Positions 1-5,822 of a DNA stretch of 24,215 nucleotides are shown here, one piece after another. Position 1 is the stretch's first letter. Each line of letters opens with the position of its first letter. Under the pieces are notes generated by a model. The model ran no database searches. It saw nothing but the letters and a program-made list of their open reading frames with translations, and was not told the origin of the DNA. Both the position numbers and the translations under genes were made by a program. The stretch comes from a virus. The stretch is taken from the IMG/VR virus record IMGVR_UViG_3300005337_000047, positions 1 through 24,215 of that record. The stretch is one strand, 5' to 3'.

Positions 1-27
1 ATACCAGCTAGGTGAGCAATGTGCAAG

Positions 28-948
28 CTAGTTCTGAATTAATTTTCGGCGAGCCAGGTCTGCAAGAACCATGTTGGCCACGCTCGACACCCTTATGATC
101 AAACGCGGTCGGCCGCGAGTACCGGAGTTGAACGCATGTAGGTCAACCAGGCCGTAGCGGTACGCGGTGAACATGTCGTGCCGCGTGGTCGAGGTGAACA
201 TACTCGCCGGTACCCACGCATCCCAACGGGTCGCGAGTGGTGCCCGGAATAGTAGTGTATCACGACTTTCAACATCTTGCACCACATTTGGCATGTTCAT
301 ATTAGCTTGAGTGAACGGTACCGGCTGAAACGCCGGTAATGGGTGGGTATTACTCGGTTGGGTATGTGTTCGGTTTATTTCAGGGGTTAGGCCCGGTACG
401 GTCAACCCTAAGTCTCTTGCGTGCTTTGCTAAAGTTGTTGGGTCTTGTTCATTTTCTGCTACTTCGTTGTATTTGTGCTCAGCTGCGTGTATTGCTTGTT
501 TGATGACGGTTAGCAGCTTTAAGGTACGTTTTGGTATTACTGCCCGCAAATAAGCTTGTTCGGCCGTTTGCCAGGCTTTGGGTTGAAACGGCTCATTGTC
601 CGTTTCCTCTAGTATTGAGTTAATTGCCTGAACTGCACTGGTAAGTTTGCTTTGACCCACAGGGGTCAATTGCCCGTTCATGTCAGCCCAACGCGGTCGG
701 TAGCCGCGTACGGCTGCGACGTGGGCACGAGTAGCAAGAAGTTGTGCCTCGCGACTATGAATGAACGTCTGCGAAATGTCCGCATCCGTGGCGCCTTGTG
801 CACGCCATTGACTTTCTCGGTGTTTTGCGTCTAGCCATACGGCTAGCTCCACTGAGCAATCGCCCAGGCCGGATTTTTCTATTTGGTAGTGTATATCGCC
901 TATATGGTGAAAAACTAGGATATTACTACCGAGATCCGAGTATGGCAT
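28..948 (-). CDS. Hypothetical protein, 306 aa
   Basis: I do not recognise this protein. It is the largest leftward gene in the window. It looks soluble: no signal peptide or membrane segment is visible. The middle (about residues 90-185) is rich in Ala, Lys, Gln and Glu and looks helical, followed by a Pro/Thr/His-rich linker (about 190-225). The last 80 residues are more compact and basic, including GTRGRPRLIIRVSS, where GRPR resembles an AT-hook-like or turn-rich basic motif. The start is ATG at 948, preceded by CTAAGGAAAATA, a good ribosome binding site. It lacks the AAATCGGACATAAGGAGAC element of the genes further right. The gene ends 28 bases from the window edge, with no near neighbour visible. 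DNA binding is possible from the basic C terminus but is a guess. Confidence 0.75.
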   Translation of the reverse strand: MPYSDLGSNILVFHHIGDIHYQIEKSGLGDCSVELAVWLDAKHRESQWRAQGATDADISQTFIHSREAQLLATRAHVAAVRGYRPRWADMNGQLTPVGQSKLTSAVQAINSILEETDNEPFQPKAWQTAEQAYLRAVIPKRTLKLLTVIKQAIHAAEHKYNEVAENEQDPTTLAKHARDLGLTVPGLTPEINRTHTQPSNTHPLPAFQPVPFTQANMNMPNVVQDVESRDTLLFRAPLATRWDAWVPASMFTSTTRHDMFTAYRYGLVDLHAFNSGTRGRPRLIIRVSSVANMVLADLARRKLIQN

Positions 949-1188
949 TATTTTCCTTAGAACAGACGTACTAAGTTACTGTGTGTTTTGTTGGTATCAC
1001 CCGTCGTTACCCGACAGGATCAAACCTACAGTTGTCTTCAGCAAGTACTGCTCTCTATTTTACACGCACTTTTATTCGATGCAGAGAATCTGTTTGCCGG
1101 ATCGAAGCGCTTGGATAGGCGAGAGGTTCCTTTCGCCGCGTGAGTTACGCTACTGATCCACAAATGTACGGGCGTTGCGACTTTGGTA

Positions 1189-1241
1189 CTGAAATGTCCG
1201 AATTTTATTAATGCTAAAAGGGTTGGAAACGGACATTTCAG
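1189..1241. repeat. Inverted repeat with TGTCCG core, no gene inside
   Basis: The arms CTGAAATGTCCG (1189-1200) and CGGACATTTCAG (1230-1241) are perfect complements, separated by 29 AT-rich bases. The arms carry the same TGTCCG/CGGACA word as the repeats that enclose genes at 4177-7436, but here only 29 bases lie between them. Confidence 0.7.
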
Positions 1242-1536
1242 GGTTAGAATCATTAGACTATTAGATTGCCCGGGGGGTTGGTAACAACTGTTGTTGCGGG
1301 GCAGAGGAGTAGAAGGTGTAGCGGTGGGGCTTATTGGGGGTTTGCTTGAACACTCCCAGGATGCCCTAGGTTGTACCAATCTCAAGATATGAGACTCGAT
1401 TCGGTGCCTCGGGAAAACCCCGGCCAAACTCCTACAGTGCACGCCCGTCCACGAATTCACAGGATGAGTTGCAATGTCCGACTTATTTTGTTTGCGTCAA
1501 TCTTTGAGGTCTTATGTGTGTCTGGGCTGAATGAGA

Positions 1537-1562
1537 AGAGTAGGGTGGTTGCACCCTACTCT
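1537..1562 (-). terminator. Strong hairpin, possible terminator of leftward transcription
   Basis: An 11-bp perfect stem (AGAGTAGGGTG / CACCCTACTCT) with a 4-base loop lies about 75 bases after the stop of the leftward gene 1637-1861. On the minus strand it is followed by TCTCATTC, only weakly U-rich, so intrinsic termination is plausible but not certain. On the plus strand no T-run follows. Confidence 0.45.
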
Positions 1563-1581
1563 GTCTCAAATGTCCGAATTC

Positions 1582-1633
1582 AGTTGATCATCGACTGGTG
1601 TCGATGGATGGAGCTAGTTGATCATCGACTGGT
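1582..1633. repeat. 18-bp direct repeat pair
   Basis: AGTTGATCATCGACTGGT occurs at 1582-1599 and again at 1616-1633, a period of 34 bp. The first copy is followed by GTCGATG and so also forms a CATCGAC-TGGT-GTCGATG hairpin. The pair lies just past the end of gene 1637-1861. A protein binding site is possible. Confidence 0.6.
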
Positions 1634-1636
1634 TTG

Positions 1637-1861
1637 TTACCAAATGAATGAGTCTTCCTTCAATTGGCATGATCCTAGACGACCTAGCCGCTTTTCGGTG
1701 GCTTCATCCGCAACGATGCAATCCGTGCCCATTCGGTAGATCTGACTGGCTACGGACGTATTGCGGATGGCTTGTCCCTTATAGCGGATCTTCTTACGCT
1801 TTGTCGCTCGTTTGGTGGTTTCGGGCATAGGTACCGTTGGTGCGTATTGCGGTGTTGGCAT
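1637..1861 (-). CDS. Small basic hypothetical protein, 74 aa
   Basis: Unrecognised. The first 20 residues are rich in Pro and Thr, then comes a basic cluster (TKRATKRKKIRYKGQ, about residues 16-30), then a folded-looking remainder ending LKEDSFIW. It has no membrane segment. The basic stretch suggests nucleic acid binding, but that is inference. ATG at 1861 is preceded on the minus strand by AACAAGGGGCAAACAG, a usable ribosome binding site. Upstream (1920-1952) there is a 12-bp direct repeat with a 21-bp period that could be an operator for this gene, and downstream a strong hairpin at 1537-1562. Together these suggest a small monocistronic unit. Confidence 0.55.
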   Translation of the reverse strand: MPTPQYAPTVPMPETTKRATKRKKIRYKGQAIRNTSVASQIYRMGTDCIVADEATEKRLGRLGSCQLKEDSFIW

Positions 1862-1919
1862 CTGTTTGCCCCTTGTTTGTTGTTTTGTGTGTTGTGTCTT
1901 GTATGTCCGTTTTGCAAGT

Positions 1920-1952
1920 TGATCTTGTTACATTGATAAATGATCTTGTCAC
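1920..1952. promoter_or_regulatory. Direct repeat with 21-bp period, possible operator
   Basis: TGATCTTGTTAC (1920-1931) and TGATCTTGTCAC (1941-1952) differ by one base and are 21 bp apart, two turns of the helix. This places them on the same face of the DNA, upstream of leftward gene 1637-1861. The regulator is unknown. Confidence 0.4.
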
Positions 1953-2017
1953 GGTGTCCGCTCAGCTGTCGCTGTTCGCCACTCCTGTGGCCATGCGGAC
2001 CGCTCAGAGCCATTTTG

Positions 2018-2072
2018 AGCCATGATCACCATGGGTTGGTTGCTCGGTCTAGGTCCCTTGTTGATCATGGCT
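2018..2072. repeat. Inverted repeat AGCCATGATCA / TGATCATGGCT
   Basis: Perfect 11-bp arms at 2018-2028 and 2062-2072 are separated by 33 bases. A small hairpin (CTGAGA-N5-TCTCAG, 2071-2087) follows at once. The position is between the stop of 2107-2445 and the start region of 1637-1861, so it may act as a terminator or as an operator. Confidence 0.45.
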
Positions 2073-2106
2073 GAGAATCGCTCTCAGACTGTTTAGTACA
2101 GATGTG

Positions 2107-2445
2107 CTAAGCGAATTGCAGGTAAAAGCCTGAATTGCTCGTCATGATTCTTAAGAGATGTTGATGGTGAGTTGTGCTAACTGAGTAGTTAACGTATGGG
2201 ATGAGCCAATTAGGCTCATTGTACAGATTGCACCATCCGATGGGTGTTGCGTAGGAATACACCACATAGAGTGGATAGTCCAGATGGCGCGCTGTAAGCA
2301 CATCTGTCAAAGATGCCGGCAATCTCCCCATTGAGATGAAATCGCCGATGTCATACACTTTTGCACTGATATTTCCCCTGCGGAAGGGTTTGCGGTTATC
2401 GACCGCTTTTTGCACGATTTTTCTGGTTTCGATCTGAGTACCCAC
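2107..2445 (-). CDS. Hypothetical protein, 112 aa, GTG start
   Basis: Unrecognised. I choose GTG at 2445 rather than the longer open frame reaching 2586. It is preceded by CAAATCGGACA, nine bases, then AAAGGAGACGAAC, matching the start-associated element of the other leftward genes; the longer version would also overlap the upstream gene. The protein starts VGTQIETRKIVQKAVDNRKPF. This resembles the start of the 44-aa protein at 7248-7382 (RELAQKAADHRKTC), so the two may share a short helical N-terminal module. The rest is neutral, rich in Tyr, His and Asn, without membrane segments. A hairpin at 2490-2520 lies just upstream. Confidence 0.65.
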   Translation of the reverse strand: MGTQIETRKIVQKAVDNRKPFRRGNISAKVYDIGDFISMGRLPASLTDVLTARHLDYPLYVVYSYATPIGWCNLYNEPNWLIPYVNYSVSTTHHQHLLRIMTSNSGFYLQFA

Positions 2446-2489
2446 GTTCGTCTCCTTTGTGTTGAATTGTCCGATTTGGGTGGGTAAGT

Positions 2490-2520
2490 GGGTACATGTC
2501 CAAGTTGCGGACATGTACCC
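2490..2520. repeat. Perfect hairpin GGGTACATGTCC / GGACATGTACCC
   Basis: Perfect 12-bp arms (2490-2501, 2509-2520) with a 7-base loop lie between the end of leftward gene 2543-2776 and the start-associated element of gene 2107-2445. The arm contains ACATGTCC, as do the arms of the gene-enclosing repeats further right. No U-run follows, so it is a poor intrinsic terminator; it may be an RNA structure or protein site. Confidence 0.65.
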
Positions 2521-2542
2521 TATATCGACCCAATCGATGGGA

Positions 2543-2776
2543 TTAAGTGGTTCGTGCCTTTTGCTCGATTCTGGCGAGTTTGTCATTTTCGAGTAGAGCT
2601 TTCACTTTTGTCTCAACTTGCCAGAAATGAGGGAATTCGTCCAGATAGACTATCGTGACCGATGTGTCTGGATTGATGATCGATCGTGACAATCGCCACA
2701 TACTGCCCTCAAATGATCTGAATGCGATGTATGCGCCCCAATGTACGTAAGTTCCGCTCTCTTCTGAATTGCTCAT
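2543..2776 (-). CDS. Hypothetical protein, 77 aa
   Basis: Unrecognised small soluble protein. The N-terminal half (MSNSEESGTYVHWGAYIAFR) is rich in aromatic residues; the C-terminal part (WQVETKVKALLENDKLARIEQKARTT) looks like a charged amphipathic helix. ATG at 2776 has the site AAAGGGGACGCA upstream. It overlaps the stop of the 55-aa gene 2773-2940 (ATGA), so the two are probably translationally coupled. Function unknown. Confidence 0.65.
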   Translation of the reverse strand: MSNSEESGTYVHWGAYIAFRSFEGSMWRLSRSIINPDTSVTIVYLDEFPHFWQVETKVKALLENDKLARIEQKARTT

Positions 2777-2940
2777 TGCGTCCCCTTTAGGGTAGCTTTG
2801 TTCCCTCTGTCCGATTTGACCAGACTTGCTTCGTACAGATGTGCGAGCGAGTCAGACTCTGTGGTATTTGCCAAATACCTGAGGAATCTGTTGATTCGCC
2901 TGATCTGTCCGGTTTTGAAAGTAATGCGATGCTTATGCAT
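2773..2940 (-). CDS. Small basic hypothetical protein, 55 aa
   Basis: A short gene read from ATG at 2940, preceded by GGACATAAGGACAACAA, which is the start-associated element of this region with one change in the binding site. The protein begins MHKHRITFKTGQIRRINRFL and ends KATLKGTQ; it is strongly basic in its first 25 residues. Its stop overlaps the start of the next gene as ATGA at 2773-2776. These two facts favour it over a longer open frame on the same strand in another phase (2787-2999), which has no binding site. Function unknown; nucleic acid binding is possible. Confidence 0.6.
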   Translation of the reverse strand: MHKHRITFKTGQIRRINRFLRYLANTTESDSLAHLYEASLVKSDRGNKATLKGTQ

Positions 2941-3023
2941 TTGTTGTCCTTATGTCCTAGTTTGGCATTATTAGGTGGACATTCGGCATATCGGCACAAT
3001 GTCCAATATGCCTAGTTGCTCAC

Positions 3024-3281
3024 CTAAGCAGGTATTGTCCTACATTCCATGCACATGCACATTTCACTAAAAACGATTGAATCATCCGATTCGTACGAAT
3101 CTTCTGAATCGTATGAATCTTCTGAATCGTACAAATCGTCCGATTCATCCTCAATGTCCAATTCGTCTTCAATGTCCCAATCGGCCTGAGTGGTGTATCT
3201 GTCCTCGTAATCCGATTCAAGAAAATCGTCCTCGTACATGCTACTTTGTCCGTTTCTGCTGTAATTAGGTACGGATCGCAC
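3024..3281 (-). CDS. Very acidic repeat protein with CxC..C end, 85 aa
   Basis: Unrecognised. The protein is dominated by Asp, Glu, Ser and Tyr, with a repeated core (DSEDSYDSEDSYESDDS, about residues 51-67) mirrored as GATTC/GAATC-rich repeats in the DNA. It ends with a cluster CMCMEC that could bind metal. I choose GTG at 3281 because AAAAGGGACGTTAC precedes it; an internal ATG at codon 15 (MYEDDF) is a possible alternative with a weaker site. The strong negative charge suggests a DNA mimic or a partner of a basic protein, but nothing proves this. The binding site lies in a small hairpin (3282-3305). Confidence 0.6.
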   Translation of the reverse strand: MRSVPNYSRNGQSSMYEDDFLESDYEDRYTTQADWDIEDELDIEDESDDLYDSEDSYDSEDSYESDDSIVFSEMCMCMECRTIPA

Positions 3282-3305
3282 GTAACGTCCCTTTTGAGAC
3301 GCTAC
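3282..3305 (-). promoter_or_regulatory. Hairpin enclosing the ribosome binding site of gene 3024-3281
   Basis: On the minus strand GTAGCGTC and GACGTTAC pair over 8 bp with one mismatch, around an 8-base loop that contains AAAAGG of the ribosome binding site. The GTG start follows directly. Such a fold could lower translation initiation. Confidence 0.35.
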
Positions 3306-3318
3306 GCACGAAAGATAC

Positions 3319-3960
3319 CTAAGCTTTCAACATGTCCTGTTCAAAGCTATCCATGCTGATATCTTCAGCTTTGCTACTAAATGCCGGCTCTGCCTCCTGT
3401 GGAGCCTTTGCACGACTTGTCCGTTTTGCTGGAGTTGTGGCTTTCGCCGGAGTAGCACGCTTTACTGGCGCAGTGGGTGTCTGTGGGGCATTTGTCGCCT
3501 TTGCCGCAACTGCCTTCTTTGGTGTAGATTGCGACTTCTGCACCGTTGTGTCCGTTTTAACCGTAGTTGAAACTTTCGTCGCGATAATCACACCTGCCAG
3601 TAACATGGGCATATCCGTAATGAATACGTACATTATGGCGACATAGATAGGTTGTCCTAGTCTAGCCGTATTCTCCACAATGTGCCATCCTGAACCAATC
3701 ATACTGAAAAGCACGACTAGTCCCATTCCGCCCCATACTATCAGCTTTTGTCCGATATTACGTGGCGAAAAGTACGAAATCAGGTGAGATGCGAAGAATG
3801 AGACAATTGGGGGAAAAACGGACACTATGATGTTTTCCGCCTCAATCTGCCCAGATCGGACATTTGAGTAAATCGAAAATGCACCACATAGCACCAATGT
3901 ACCAGTTGCCCAGAACGCTCCCTTTTGTGCCTTTGTTCTGGGTATACGTGGCTTGTCCAT
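3319..3960 (-). CDS. Four-helix membrane protein, DUF2637-like, with Lys/Ala/Pro tail
   Basis: A 213-aa protein from ATG at 3960, four codons inside the longest frame. I choose it because TGGAGACAAAA sits directly before it. Four hydrophobic helices are visible at about residues 15-36, 44-64, 74-97 and 104-127. The pattern (GAFSIYSNV, then SVFPPIVSFFASHLISYF, then SGWHIVENTARLGQP, then ITDMPMLLAGVIIA) resembles the actinobacterial DUF2637 membrane family found in mobile elements and phages. The remaining 85 residues are a basic, low-complexity tail rich in Lys, Ala, Pro and Thr, ending in an acidic segment. Function of the family is not settled. The transcript probably begins near 4098 and carries a long leader hairpin (3971-4071). 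Confidence 0.65.
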   Translation of the reverse strand: MDKPRIPRTKAQKGAFWATGTLVLCGAFSIYSNVRSGQIEAENIIVSVFPPIVSFFASHLISYFSPRNIGQKLIVWGGMGLVVLFSMIGSGWHIVENTARLGQPIYVAIMYVFITDMPMLLAGVIIATKVSTTVKTDTTVQKSQSTPKKAVAAKATNAPQTPTAPVKRATPAKATTPAKRTSRAKAPQEAEPAFSSKAEDISMDSFEQDMLKA

Positions 3961-3970
3961 TTTTGTCTCC

Positions 3971-4071
3971 ATTCAGCTAGGGATGGCACAGTTCAGACCA
4001 ATTGTCCGGTTTGCATCGCTTCCGTGCCACTGTGGGGCAAAAGCGCCTGAACTGTCCCATCCCCGCTGAAT
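3971..4071 (-). promoter_or_regulatory. Long leader hairpin before the membrane protein gene
   Basis: The arms 3971-3996 and 4047-4071 are inverted repeats of about 25 bp with one mismatch and a small bulge (ATTCAGCTAGGGATGGCACA versus the complement of TGTCCCATCCCCGCTGAAT). They enclose about 50 bases. The structure would form in the 5' leader of the leftward transcript, and ends only a few bases before the GGAGAC of gene 3319-3960, so it may control translation. Confidence 0.5.
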
Positions 4072-4104
4072 GTCCGCTTTGGAGTTGTTTGCCTTACTAT
4101 CTCT

Positions 4105-4110
4105 AGTATA
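4105..4110 (-). promoter_or_regulatory. Leftward promoter -10 box TATACT (P1)
   Basis: On the minus strand TGCGAGCTATACTAGAGATAG contains a good -10 box. There is no recognisable TTGACA at 16-18 bp upstream. A Crp/GlxR-like palindrome (4155-4170) is centred 52.5 bp upstream of the first base of the -10 box. The same sequence (CGAGCTACACTTGATATAG) with the same spacing recurs at 5056-5061. Expected transcript: leader hairpin plus gene 3319-3960. Confidence 0.5.
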
Positions 4111-4154
4111 GCTCGCACAATACAGACTTATAGTTCTAATCCGACATTCTGTAC

Positions 4155-4170
4155 TGTGACCTGTGTCACA
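4155..4170. promoter_or_regulatory. Crp/GlxR-like operator TGTGA-N6-TCACA (site 1)
   Basis: TGTGACCTGTGTCACA has both perfect half sites of the Crp/GlxR consensus; the central TA is TG here. The centre would be near -64 of promoter P1, close to a class I activator position. Regulation by the host is inferred only. Confidence 0.5.
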
Positions 4171-4176
4171 TTCTGC

Positions 4177-4530
4177 CATATGTAGATATAGGTGGACATG
4201 TCTCGTTTTGGGTTGTTTAAGCGATTTGCCCGATTTCCCACAGTTTGGGGTATTCGAGCCTTTCGTGCTGAGGTGTCTCGTTGATGTGCTTTCGGCAGAA
4301 TTGTAGCCAATCTACCAATGCATCCTCTTCGTCACACTGTAGGATGATTCCGACGCAAATGTGCGTTACGTCCTCTTCGTCCTCTTCGCACGAAAGGTAC
4401 CCATTGTCCGGTTGGTCCAAATCTTCCGGATCGTAGTATTCCATGGGCCTTACGATGGTTCCAACCCTTAGCGGCATATTCGTCTCCTTATATCCGATTT
4501 GGGAGACATGTCCACTTATATCCACATATG
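4177..4530. repeat. Gene-enclosing inverted repeat 1
   Basis: The arms 4177-4204 and 4503-4530 (28 bp, 2 mismatches, both transitions) enclose gene 4217-4477. The arms contain TGGACATGTCTC. The right arm lies directly upstream of the start-associated element. Confidence 0.8.
4217..4477 (-). CDS. Acidic hypothetical protein, 86 aa
   Basis: Unrecognised. It starts at ATG 4477 (MPLRVGTIVRPMEYYDPEDL), 16 codons inside the longest frame, because AAATCGGATATAAGGAGACGAAT precedes this codon. The protein has an acidic middle (SCEEDEEDVTH) and a second half with predicted strands and helices (ICVGIILQCDEEDALVDWLQFCRKH). The three cysteines are not in a metal-binding pattern. No membrane segment. It forms cassette 1 of the inverted repeat series. 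Function unknown. Confidence 0.7.
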   Translation of the reverse strand: MPLRVGTIVRPMEYYDPEDLDQPDNGYLSCEEDEEDVTHICVGIILQCDEEDALVDWLQFCRKHINETPQHERLEYPKLWEIGQIA

Positions 4531-4890
4531 TACAAACATGTAGGGGTGTGGGAAGATTGTCCGATTAGTACTCTACGATGTAGAAATGTCCGCTTTCTGT
4601 GTAGAATTCCAAATCTTCCCATTGATCCGGGTCGTCCATAATGCCCGGATCACGCGAGATGTCCTTGATGTCCGCGAAGACCGTTTCGTACTCCTTGCGG
4701 AGATTGTCCGATTCTTCCATGTTGTCCAGGACGGTTGAGACATGTCCCTCCAAATGGGACATACCCTTACCGAATGTAGCAAAATTGGCGAAATGCGTCT
4801 CTTCACCATCATCCTGGAGATACCCGACAGACCATCCCATTTTTACCCCTAGTGTGAGTTATCCCCCCACACCCCTACAAATTCGTACAT
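4528..4890. repeat. Gene-enclosing inverted repeat 2
   Basis: The arms 4528-4557 and 4861-4890 (30 bp, 25 matching, core TGTAGGGGTGTGGG) enclose gene 4565-4840. The left arm overlaps the right arm of repeat 1 by three bases, so the two cassettes abut. Confidence 0.75.
4565..4840 (-). CDS. Acidic hypothetical protein, 91 aa
   Basis: Unrecognised. The sequence MGWSVGYLQDDGEETHFANF, a central His/Glu/Asp-rich helix and an aromatic, acidic C terminus (EDLEFYTESGHFYIVEY) point to a small soluble protein of alpha-beta type. The start ATG 4840 is preceded by TAGGGGTAAAA, a variant of the usual binding site that lacks the ATCGGACA part. The DNA has several internal TGTCC words on the plus strand, as do its neighbours. 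It forms cassette 2. Function unknown. Confidence 0.7.
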   Translation of the reverse strand: MGWSVGYLQDDGEETHFANFATFGKGMSHLEGHVSTVLDNMEESDNLRKEYETVFADIKDISRDPGIMDDPDQWEDLEFYTESGHFYIVEY

Positions 4891-5003
4891 TTGCGGATTT
4901 GTCCGATTTGTTCCAAGGTCACCGACTTATTCCGACAAAGCCAATCATTTAGGACGAAAGCTCTCGCTCTCCTCCTATAGCCGACTAAATCCGGCATGTC
5001 CAT
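4875..5003 (-). CDS. Possible small basic protein, 42 aa
   Basis: A short frame from ATG 5003: MDMPDLVGYRRRARAFVLND, followed by WLCRNKSVTLEQIGQIRKCTNL. The second half (SVTLEQIGQIRKC) could be a helix-turn-helix-like helix pair, too short to call. CGGACA and CCAGACAAAG precede the start, resembling the start-associated element but with a damaged GGAG. It is the first frame after promoter P2, which supports it. Its last 16 bases fall in the right arm of inverted repeat 2. Without protein evidence it stays uncertain. Confidence 0.35.
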   Translation of the reverse strand: MDMPDLVGYRRRARAFVLNDWLCRNKSVTLEQIGQIRKCTNL

Positions 5004-5055
5004 CTTTGTCTGGAGTTGTCATGATTGTCCGTTTTGGGTCTTCTGTCCTATATCA

Positions 5056-5061
5056 AGTGTA
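5056..5061 (-). promoter_or_regulatory. Leftward promoter -10 box TACACT (P2)
   Basis: On the minus strand TTGTCCGAGCTACACTTGATATAGG closely matches promoter P1. It lacks a -35 hexamer, and has a Crp/GlxR-like palindrome (5107-5122) centred 53.5 bp upstream of the -10 box. Expected to transcribe the genes at 4565-5003 and beyond. Confidence 0.5.
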
Positions 5062-5106
5062 GCTCGGACAAATAGGGCATATGTTGCATGTCCGATTTAT
5101 CCATTC

Positions 5107-5122
5107 CGTGATCTACGTCACA
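5107..5122. promoter_or_regulatory. Crp/GlxR-like operator (site 2)
   Basis: CGTGATCTACGTCACA has one mismatch to TGTGANNTANNTCACA. It is placed relative to P2 as site 1 is to P1, within one base. Confidence 0.5.
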
Positions 5123-5125
5123 CCA

Positions 5126-5398
5126 CTATATGCGGATATATCCTACCTTGTCCGGTTCTAGGCTAGTTTGCGCTGAATTGCGGGTAAATGACCCTAATGC
5201 CCGTTTCGCCCGGTTCGCGGAATAGAACCAGTTTTGCCGGTTCTGGGGTATATTTCACGAAACGTGGCGACTTGTCCGGATTGTCCGAAATGCGCTGCTT
5301 GAGGCCTTTCAGCCAATTTGTCCGCTTACGCCGGTGAAGTCCCATTTTGTCTCCTTATGTCCGACTTGACCGACAAGGTAGGATATAACCACATATAG
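5126..5398. repeat. Gene-enclosing inverted repeat 3
   Basis: The arms 5126-5152 and 5372-5398 (27 bp, 2 mismatches; core GACAAGGTAGGATATA) enclose gene 5163-5345. Confidence 0.8.
5163..5345 (-). CDS. Small basic hypothetical protein, 60 aa
   Basis: Unrecognised. It begins MGLHRRKRTNWLKGLKQRIS, strongly basic for the first 20 residues, and ends with a beta-rich segment (KLVLFREPGETGIRVIYPQF). ATG 5345 is preceded by AAGTCGGACATAAGGAGACAAA, nearly the full start-associated consensus, so the start is firm. No membrane segment. Nucleic acid or ribosome binding is a guess from charge. It forms cassette 3. Confidence 0.7.
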   Translation of the reverse strand: MGLHRRKRTNWLKGLKQRISDNPDKSPRFVKYTPEPAKLVLFREPGETGIRVIYPQFSAN

Positions 5399-5679
5399 TA
5401 GCTTTAGACCGACATGTCTCATTTGTCTGATTTAGGCGGATACGAGCCTTGGGTACCGGTTTCGGCGGATTTGGTACATATCGACCGCTATGTCCGTTTC
5501 CTCATCTATGCAGTCAATGTCCGGTTCATCACAGATGAGGTCTATGCCCGATTGTTCCATCATGCGCAGTTTGCCCGCAATGCGATGCCATGCGGCAAAT
5601 GTGGCGATTTGGCGCGCAATGTCCATTTTTGTCCCTCTTGTCCGATTTGAGAGACATGTCGATTTAGAGCTACTATATG
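5392..5679. repeat. Gene-enclosing inverted repeat 4
   Basis: The arms 5392-5420 and 5651-5679 (29 bp, 3 mismatches, all transitions; core CATATAGTAGCT and CGACATGTCTC) enclose gene 5432-5626. Similarity extends to 40 bp (5381-5420 / 5651-5690, 33 matching). The left end is shared with the right arm of repeat 3. Confidence 0.8.
5432..5626 (-). CDS. Hypothetical protein, 64 aa
   Basis: Unrecognised. ATG 5626 (MDIARQIATFAAWHRIAGKL) is chosen, 22 codons inside the longest frame, because AAATCGGACAAGAGGGACAAAA precedes it and the longer form would run through the inverted repeat arm. The first 25 residues look like an amphipathic helix; the middle is acidic (ICDEPDIDCIDEETDIAVD); the end is basic (RRNRYPRL). 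No membrane segment or known motif. It forms cassette 4. Confidence 0.65.
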   Translation of the reverse strand: MDIARQIATFAAWHRIAGKLRMMEQSGIDLICDEPDIDCIDEETDIAVDMYQIRRNRYPRLVSA

Positions 5680-5720
5680 CTGATACATCCACTTTTGCCC
5701 CGCATGTCCGATTTGCGTGA

Positions 5721-5822
5721 TTAGTGCCTTCTACTCCAAAGGTCCAGTATGACCGAAATGGCCCAAATGTTCAGTAAGAGCACTCCTGAGAGGAATGTCA
5801 CCATTTGCCGGTTTCTGCTCAC
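5721..5822 (-). CDS. Single-span membrane micropeptide, 33 aa
   Basis: A very small gene from GTG 5822, preceded by AAAGGAGGACAAA, an excellent ribosome binding site. It overlaps the stop of gene 5819-5983 as GTGA, so coupled translation is likely. The peptide starts MSRNRQMVTF, has one hydrophobic helix (about residues 8-27, FLSGVLLLNIWAISVILDL) and a basic end (WSRRH). Positive charge at both ends leaves the topology unclear. The frame stays open 192 bases further upstream, but no binding site is found there. A toxin-like, holin-like or regulatory membrane peptide is possible; nothing identifies it. Confidence 0.6.
   Translation of the reverse strand: MSRNRQMVTFLSGVLLLNIWAISVILDLWSRRH

Larger units (their letters stand above)
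949..1636. other. Stretch without a convincing gene, 688 bp
   Basis: Open frames exist here on both strands (for example 1038-1460 leftward and 1371-1739 rightward), but their translations are rich in Cys, Ser, Pro and Trp in no order and lack good ribosome binding sites. The stretch holds several structured sequences. An inverted repeat has 12-bp perfect arms at 1189-1200 and 1230-1241 (CTGAAATGTCCG / CGGACATTTCAG). A strong 11-bp stem lies at 1537-1562. An 18-bp direct repeat, AGTTGATCATCGACTGGT, occurs at 1582-1599 and 1616-1633, with a small inverted repeat CATCGAC-N4-GTCGATG at 1589-1606. It could be a regulatory or former coding region; no RNA gene was recognised. Confidence 0.6.

Noticed and set aside
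21-28. GTGCAAGC at both window ends (21-28 and 24208-24215) as a terminal repeat
   Set aside because: Eight bases is too short; the right copy lies inside a coding frame that continues beyond the window.
1038-1460. Leftward 140-codon open frame
   Set aside because: Low-complexity Ser/Pro/Cys-rich translation, no ribosome binding site, and an overlapping rightward frame of equal length; treated as noncoding.
949-1636. tRNA or other RNA gene in the noncoding stretch
   Set aside because: No cloverleaf with a TTC-arm or CCA-like end was found by eye; the hairpins seen are simple stems.
2787-2999. Leftward 70-codon open frame
   Set aside because: No binding site; the 55-aa frame 2773-2940 in another phase has a good site and an ATGA overlap with the next gene.
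3332-3646. Rightward 104-codon frame opposite the membrane protein gene
   Set aside because: An antisense shadow of the Lys/Ala/Pro-rich tail, with no binding site and against the direction of all neighbours.
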